A stretch of DNA of 64,000 bases from Planctomycetota bacterium (GTDB lineage Bacteria; Planctomycetota; UBA8742; UBA2392). Location: the NCBI GenBank assembly GCA_016712285.1, contig JADJRK010000001.1, positions 2,790,001 to 2,854,000 on the forward strand. Direction: 5' to 3'. The first letter of the stretch is position 1. Every line of letters starts with the position of its first letter. Below are positions 60,895 to 64,000 of this stretch, piece after piece. The translations under genes were made by a program, and so were the position numbers. The notes under the pieces were generated by a model. It saw nothing but the letters and a program-made list of their open reading frames with translations. It was not told the DNA's origin and ran no database searches.

Positions 60895-61821
60895 TCAATC
60901 CCACAATCCCGTGGAGTAGTAGCGCTCGCCGGTGTCGGCAAACACCGTCACGATCTTCGCGCCGGGCTCGTCTTCGGCCAGCTTTCGGGCCGCGGCGAGG
61001 TTCGCGCCGCTGCTTTGGCCCACGAACAGCCCGTTGCGCGCGAGCAGGCGGCTTGCCTCGAAGGCTTCTTCCACGGTGATCTCGATGCGCTGGTCCACCA
61101 GATGCTCGTGGAAATTCTTCGGCTTGATGCTGCCGGGGGCCTTGAGCGGCTTCAGGCCTTCGATGCCCGGAAACTCCTCGGGTTGCACCAGCACCACCTG
61201 GATGTCGGGGTTGTGGTCTTTGAGGCGCTCGCCAATGCCGGTCAGCGTGCCGCCAGTGCCGACGCCGGATATGAAGTGCGTGATCTCGCCGGCTTGCGCA
61301 ACGATCTCGGCGCCGGTGCCGAAGTAGTGGGCCTGCCAGTTTGCGCGGTTGCTGTACTGGTCGATCAGGAAGTACTTGTCCGGCGCGGCGTGGGCCAGGT
61401 CATGGGCCTTGCGCATGGCTTCGTCGTAGCCCAGCAGCGGGTCAGTCAGGATGACTTCGGCGCCGTGGGCCTTGATGCGGCGCAGGCGCTCAAGGCTCGC
61501 GTTGCCCGGGATGACCAGCGTGACCGGGATGCCGAGCGCTGCCCCGATCATCGCGTACGCGATGCCGCTGTTGCCGCTGGTTGAGTCCAGCACGCGGCGC
61601 CCCTGCAGCGTGTCGTCCTCAAGCAGCTTCGCCAGCATGTTCAACACCGGGCGGTCCTTGATGCTGCCACCGGGGTTGACCCATTCGGCTTTGGCCTTGA
61701 TGGAAAGTCGCGGAAACAGGTTTTCGTAGACGTTGACCTCAAGCAGCGGCGTGTTGCCAATCAGCTGCAAAGCCGGCACTCGGCGTTTGAGTTCGTTCAC
61801 GGATGTAAGCGTCGTCGTCAT
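60895..61821 (-). CDS. Cysteine synthase (OASS/CysM-like)
   Basis: A 308-residue fold-type II PLP enzyme. Lys55 in NPGGSIKDRP is the Schiff-base residue; STSGNSGIAYAMIGAALG (Ser/Asn loop) and SGVGTGGTLTGIGERLK (phosphate loop) are complete. The C-terminus QSSGANLAAARKLAEDEPG is standard. It makes cysteine from O-acetylserine or O-phosphoserine plus sulfide (or a sulfur carrier). A JAMM peptidase gene lies 116 bases upstream on the same strand, as in the actinobacterial CysO-CysM-Mec pathway, so the enzyme may be CysM-like. The gap carries a multi-hairpin repeat. Confidence 0.94.
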   Translation of the reverse strand: MTTTLTSVNELKRRVPALQLIGNTPLLEVNVYENLFPRLSIKAKAEWVNPGGSIKDRPVLNMLAKLLEDDTLQGRRVLDSTSGNSGIAYAMIGAALGIPVTLVIPGNASLERLRRIKAHGAEVILTDPLLGYDEAMRKAHDLAHAAPDKYFLIDQYSNRANWQAHYFGTGAEIVAQAGEITHFISGVGTGGTLTGIGERLKDHNPDIQVVLVQPEEFPGIEGLKPLKAPGSIKPKNFHEHLVDQRIEITVEEAFEASRLLARNGLFVGQSSGANLAAARKLAEDEPGAKIVTVFADTGERYYSTGLWD

Positions 61822-61837
61822 GGCTGGTTCTCTTCAG

Positions 61838-61935
61838 GAGCGCAGGCTTCCCGCCTGCCCGGGGCGCGGACGTCTTGTCCGCGCAATGCCGTGGACGAGA
61901 CGCCCACGGCAGGTGCAGGCCGGAGGCCTGCGCTC
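61838..61935. repeat. Multi-hairpin intergenic repeat between cysK and the JAMM gene
   Basis: An outer stem (GGAGCGCAGGC...GCCTGCGCTCC) encloses several stems: GCAGGCTTCCCGCCTGC, GCGCGGACGTCTTGTCCGCGC and GCCGTGGACGAGACGCCCACGGC. A branched structure is possible. Such 'cgcaggc-ttcc-gcctgc' blocks are dispersed repeats in many bacterial genomes. No gene here. Confidence 0.7.
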
Positions 61936-61937
61936 CC

Positions 61938-62348
61938 TCAACATCGCAGCTCTTCCTGCCTGAAGGCGCCTTCGCCCAGCTCAAACGAGTGAAAGTCGCC
62001 GGGTTTGCCCTGGTTCACGGCCACGATGACGTAGCTGTAACCCTCCCACGCGGCTGCCAGGTCGGTTTCGCTGGGGCGCGCCGGGTGGTCGGGGTGAGAG
62101 TGATAGATGCCGATAATGTCCAACCCGCGCGCCCGCGCGTCGCGGTCGATGCGCATGTAGTCTTTCGGGTCCAGCTCAAAGCGGTCGTGGGCGCGCTGCG
62201 TGTTCAGGTTGCCGGTGCGCGCTGATTCAACGGCGACGCGCCCGCCGGCGTCGATGCGACCGACCAGCACGCCGCAGCATTCGTGCGGGTAGGCTTCAAC
62301 GGCGTGAACTTCAATCAAGGCCTTGATGGCCGGGGTAATCGTCAACAT
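61938..62348 (-). CDS. JAMM/M67-family metallopeptidase (Mec-like)
   Basis: A 136-residue JAMM domain: catalytic Glu in AYPHECCGVLVG, zinc site in YHSHPDHPARPSETDL (H-x-H...S..D). The start is the ATG at 62348. Bacterial JAMM proteins of this size remove amino acids or peptides from ubiquitin-like sulfur carriers. Next to a cysteine synthase it may be Mec-like, releasing cysteine from a sulfur-carrier adduct; the carrier is not encoded here. No ubiquitin-like fold is seen nearby. Confidence 0.9.
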   Translation of the reverse strand: MLTITPAIKALIEVHAVEAYPHECCGVLVGRIDAGGRVAVESARTGNLNTQRAHDRFELDPKDYMRIDRDARARGLDIIGIYHSHPDHPARPSETDLAAAWEGYSYVIVAVNQGKPGDFHSFELGEGAFRQEELRC

Positions 62349-62466
62349 GGGATTGGTCCGAACAGTCAAACAACGTTGGTCGCACGGCGGGGAGCCGGGT
62401 TATCGACAACAACAGTTGCTCGGACACATGAACATGGCCGCGAGGTTATCCCGACGTGCCTTGCTG

Positions 62467-63201
62467 TCAAGCCGGCGACCGCTGCCACTTGCCGTTGACC
62501 AGCAGCTCAAAGGGCCTGTAGTGCTGCTTGTACTCCATCGTGCTGCAGCCCTTGACCCAGTAACCAAGGTAGTAGTGCGGAATCTTCTTGCGGCGGCACA
62601 GCTCAATCTCGCTCAGCACGCTGAACACGCCGATGCTGCGTTTGGCCTCTGCGGGCTCAAAGAAGTGGTACACGCTGCTCATGCTGCGGCGGCTGATGTC
62701 GCAGATGCTTACGCCCAGCAGGCGCCCCTGCGGGTCACGGTACTCGACCTCAATGCTGGCCACGCAGCTTGAGTACAGGAATTCCCGCAGGCTGTCTTCA
62801 TCCGCGCCCTGCGGGCTCTTGTCGTGCTGGGCCGCCAGGTAGCGCTTGTAGACGTCATGCTTTTCGGGCGTGAGCTCGGGCTCGCTGATCGACATCTGCA
62901 CGTCTGCGTTGCGGCGCAGAACGCGGCGCTGGCTCCTGGTCGGCTTGAAGTCGGCGACCGGCACCCGGATCGGCACGCACATGCGGCAACCCTGGCAGCG
63001 CGTGCGGTACAGAATGTTGCCGCTGCGCCGGATGCCGCGGTCCATGAGTTCGTGGTAAGCCGCCGGGCTGACCTGCCATGCCAGCCAGGCTTCCTCGGTG
63101 GCCTGGCGGTCCGGCAGATAGCTGCACTCGTGCGAATGCAGGCCCAGGGGCACCGAGTGCGGGCCGATCAGGGTAGGAACGCTGACGTTCTGGGTGCCCA
63201 T
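62467..63201 (-). CDS. bpt: Aspartate/glutamate leucyltransferase-like (Bpt/ATE family)
   Basis: A 244-residue protein. The N-terminal Cys-rich segment (SHECSYLPDRQATEEAWLAW) and the RCQGCRMCVPIRVPVADFKP motif are typical of arginyl/leucyl-tRNA-protein transferases. The C-terminal catalytic region has SSVYHFFEPAEAKRSIGVFS and PHYYLGYWVKGCSTMEYKQH. It would add Leu to N-terminal Asp/Glu for ClpS-ClpAP degradation. clpS is not in this window. Confidence 0.93.
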   Translation of the reverse strand: MGTQNVSVPTLIGPHSVPLGLHSHECSYLPDRQATEEAWLAWQVSPAAYHELMDRGIRRSGNILYRTRCQGCRMCVPIRVPVADFKPTRSQRRVLRRNADVQMSISEPELTPEKHDVYKRYLAAQHDKSPQGADEDSLREFLYSSCVASIEVEYRDPQGRLLGVSICDISRRSMSSVYHFFEPAEAKRSIGVFSVLSEIELCRRKKIPHYYLGYWVKGCSTMEYKQHYRPFELLVNGKWQRSPA

Positions 63202-63250
63202 GCGCTACCAAGGTAACCGATTTCGGGTTGCAGGTAGAACGAGTTTCCGG

Positions 63251-63856
63251 CTACACCGGATCCGCCACCACCCGCCTGATCTTGCTGCGCGCGAGCATCA
63301 CGACCCGGGCGCACGCCTCTGCGTCGCTCAACGCATCGTGGTGATTCAGCGGAATGTTCAGCACGCGCGCCACATGGCCCAGGTGCGCAGGGTAAATCCC
63401 CAGTGTGCGCCGCGCCTGCCGTACCGTGCACACCCACGGCAGCCCGGGCGCTTCCAGGCCGGCGGTTTCGCAACACGCTTCAAGCACTGCCCGGTCAAAG
63501 CCGGCGTTGTGCGCCGCCAGAAACACCGCGCCATCCAGCACTTCTTTCAGCAGCAGCCACGCCCGGCCAAACGCCGGTTTGTCCGCAACTTCATCCAGAG
63601 TGATGCCGTGAATGTGCGTGAAAAACATCTGTTCGCGCGGCGGCTTGAGCAGCTGGCGCACGCGCCTCACCACGCGCCCGCGCTCGACGCGCACCATCCC
63701 AATGGCGCAGGCTGAATCAGCGCCGTGGTCCGCAGTCTCGAAATCGATCGCGACAAAGGGGCCGGGCACGGGGTCAATGAAGGCGCGACTCATGGCTGCA
63801 TTGTAACCGGCAGCGCGACATCGCGCATTCAGCGGCATTCGTTGGCTTTCGCTCAC
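63251..63856 (-). CDS. DEDD-family 3'-5' exonuclease (DnaQ-like)
   Basis: An exonuclease domain: FVAIDFETAD (D-x-E, motif I), HNAGFDRAVLEACC (motif II) and HHDALSDAEACARVVML (motif III, H..D). The GTG at 63856 overlaps the stop of the upstream gene (GTGA), giving 201 residues; the ATG at 63793 would give 180 residues that begin nearer the usual start of the fold. Either is possible. Stand-alone DnaQ-like proteins act in repair or RNA turnover. Confidence 0.9.
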   Translation of the reverse strand: MSESQRMPLNARCRAAGYNAAMSRAFIDPVPGPFVAIDFETADHGADSACAIGMVRVERGRVVRRVRQLLKPPREQMFFTHIHGITLDEVADKPAFGRAWLLLKEVLDGAVFLAAHNAGFDRAVLEACCETAGLEAPGLPWVCTVRQARRTLGIYPAHLGHVARVLNIPLNHHDALSDAEACARVVMLARSKIRRVVADPV

Positions 63857-64000
63857 TGCACCCGTGACAACAGCGATTGCACAGCCTCGCTTGCGCCGCG
63901 TATGCAGTCTGGAATGCCCACGCCGTCGAAGGCGTTGCCACAGATCGCCAGCCGCGCGTGCCGGGCTGCAAGCTCGCGAATCCGCGCCACGCGCTCAAGG
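63853..64000 (-). CDS. hemY: Protoporphyrinogen oxidase, C-terminal end (partial)
   Basis: Only the last 48 codons are in the window, running off its right edge. ...RLAICGNAFDGVGIPDCI then RGASEAVQSLL matches the FAD-binding C-terminus of HemY-type (oxygen-dependent) protoporphyrinogen oxidase (typical G-N-x-x-x-G-V-G-I-P-D-C). It catalyses the penultimate step of haem synthesis. Its TGA overlaps the GTG of the exonuclease. Confidence 0.85.
   Translation of the reverse strand, partial: LERVARIRELAARHARLAICGNAFDGVGIPDCIRGASEAVQSLLSRVQ

Overview
The window comes from a high-GC Gram-negative bacterium: there are many lipobox signal peptides, outer-membrane beta-barrels and no Gram-positive features. 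The gene set (histone-H1-like tail on a DksA/TraR protein, CHASE2 cyclase, TPR-rich paralogues, secreted proteins of unknown family, abundant hairpin repeats) resembles Planctomycetota or a related uncultured lineage. That placement is inference; no rRNA is present. tRNA-Phe(GAA) and tRNA-Cys(GCA) are encoded.

Left part (1-24 kb). The window opens inside the C-terminal TPR part of an ATPase/kinase-like protein, followed by a thiolase. The most interesting locus is 4.46-6.71 kb: a MerR/CueR-type metal regulator, a shared 16-bp operator in front of the regulator and of the next gene, an outer-membrane protein whose signal peptide is crossed by an in-frame TGA, and two adjacent HMA-domain lipoproteins. 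One HMA protein has an ordinary CxxC metal site. In the other both cysteine positions are TGA codons (U-x-x-U), each followed by a hairpin at bacterial-SECIS distance. It would be split into two meaningless fragments by standard gene calling. I read the locus as a soft-metal (mercury or copper) binding system built on a selenoprotein. Then follow surE, a gluzincin peptidase, the H1-like/DksA protein, a Nudix hydrolase, a large anchored protein, a transglutaminase, tRNA-Cys, a beta-barrel, phoU-phoB-phoR, a MoxR ATPase and ribD.

Middle (23-43 kb). An IS200-like (Y1/REP-associated) transposase flanked by mirrored REP palindromes precedes radA. A long run of minus-strand cell-envelope genes follows: TPR proteins, SH3-like lipoproteins, two M48 peptidases, a CHASE2 adenylate cyclase, an EamA transporter and oligoendopeptidase F. 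Between them lie a YhaM-like exonuclease and a secreted protein on the plus strand, then a SEC-C protein and tldD.

Right part (43-64 kb). A three-gene A/T-richer cassette headed by a TIGR04255-type protein sits between tldD and a second Y1 transposase. After this come an NAD(P)-binding oxidoreductase, an MFS exporter, a frameshifted Na+/Ca2+ antiporter, secreted proteins, a PLP enzyme, a small toxin-antitoxin-like operon, thyX, rsfS, a response regulator with a zinc-ribbon partner, dut, a cysteine synthase next to a JAMM peptidase, bpt, an exonuclease and the 3' end of protoporphyrinogen oxidase.

Intergenic DNA is unusually structured. It holds a ~310-bp palindromic element in two opposite copies (4.05 and 17.09 kb), a ~168-bp terminal-inverted-repeat element in two copies (10.08 and 57.68 kb), several REP clusters and multi-hairpin blocks.
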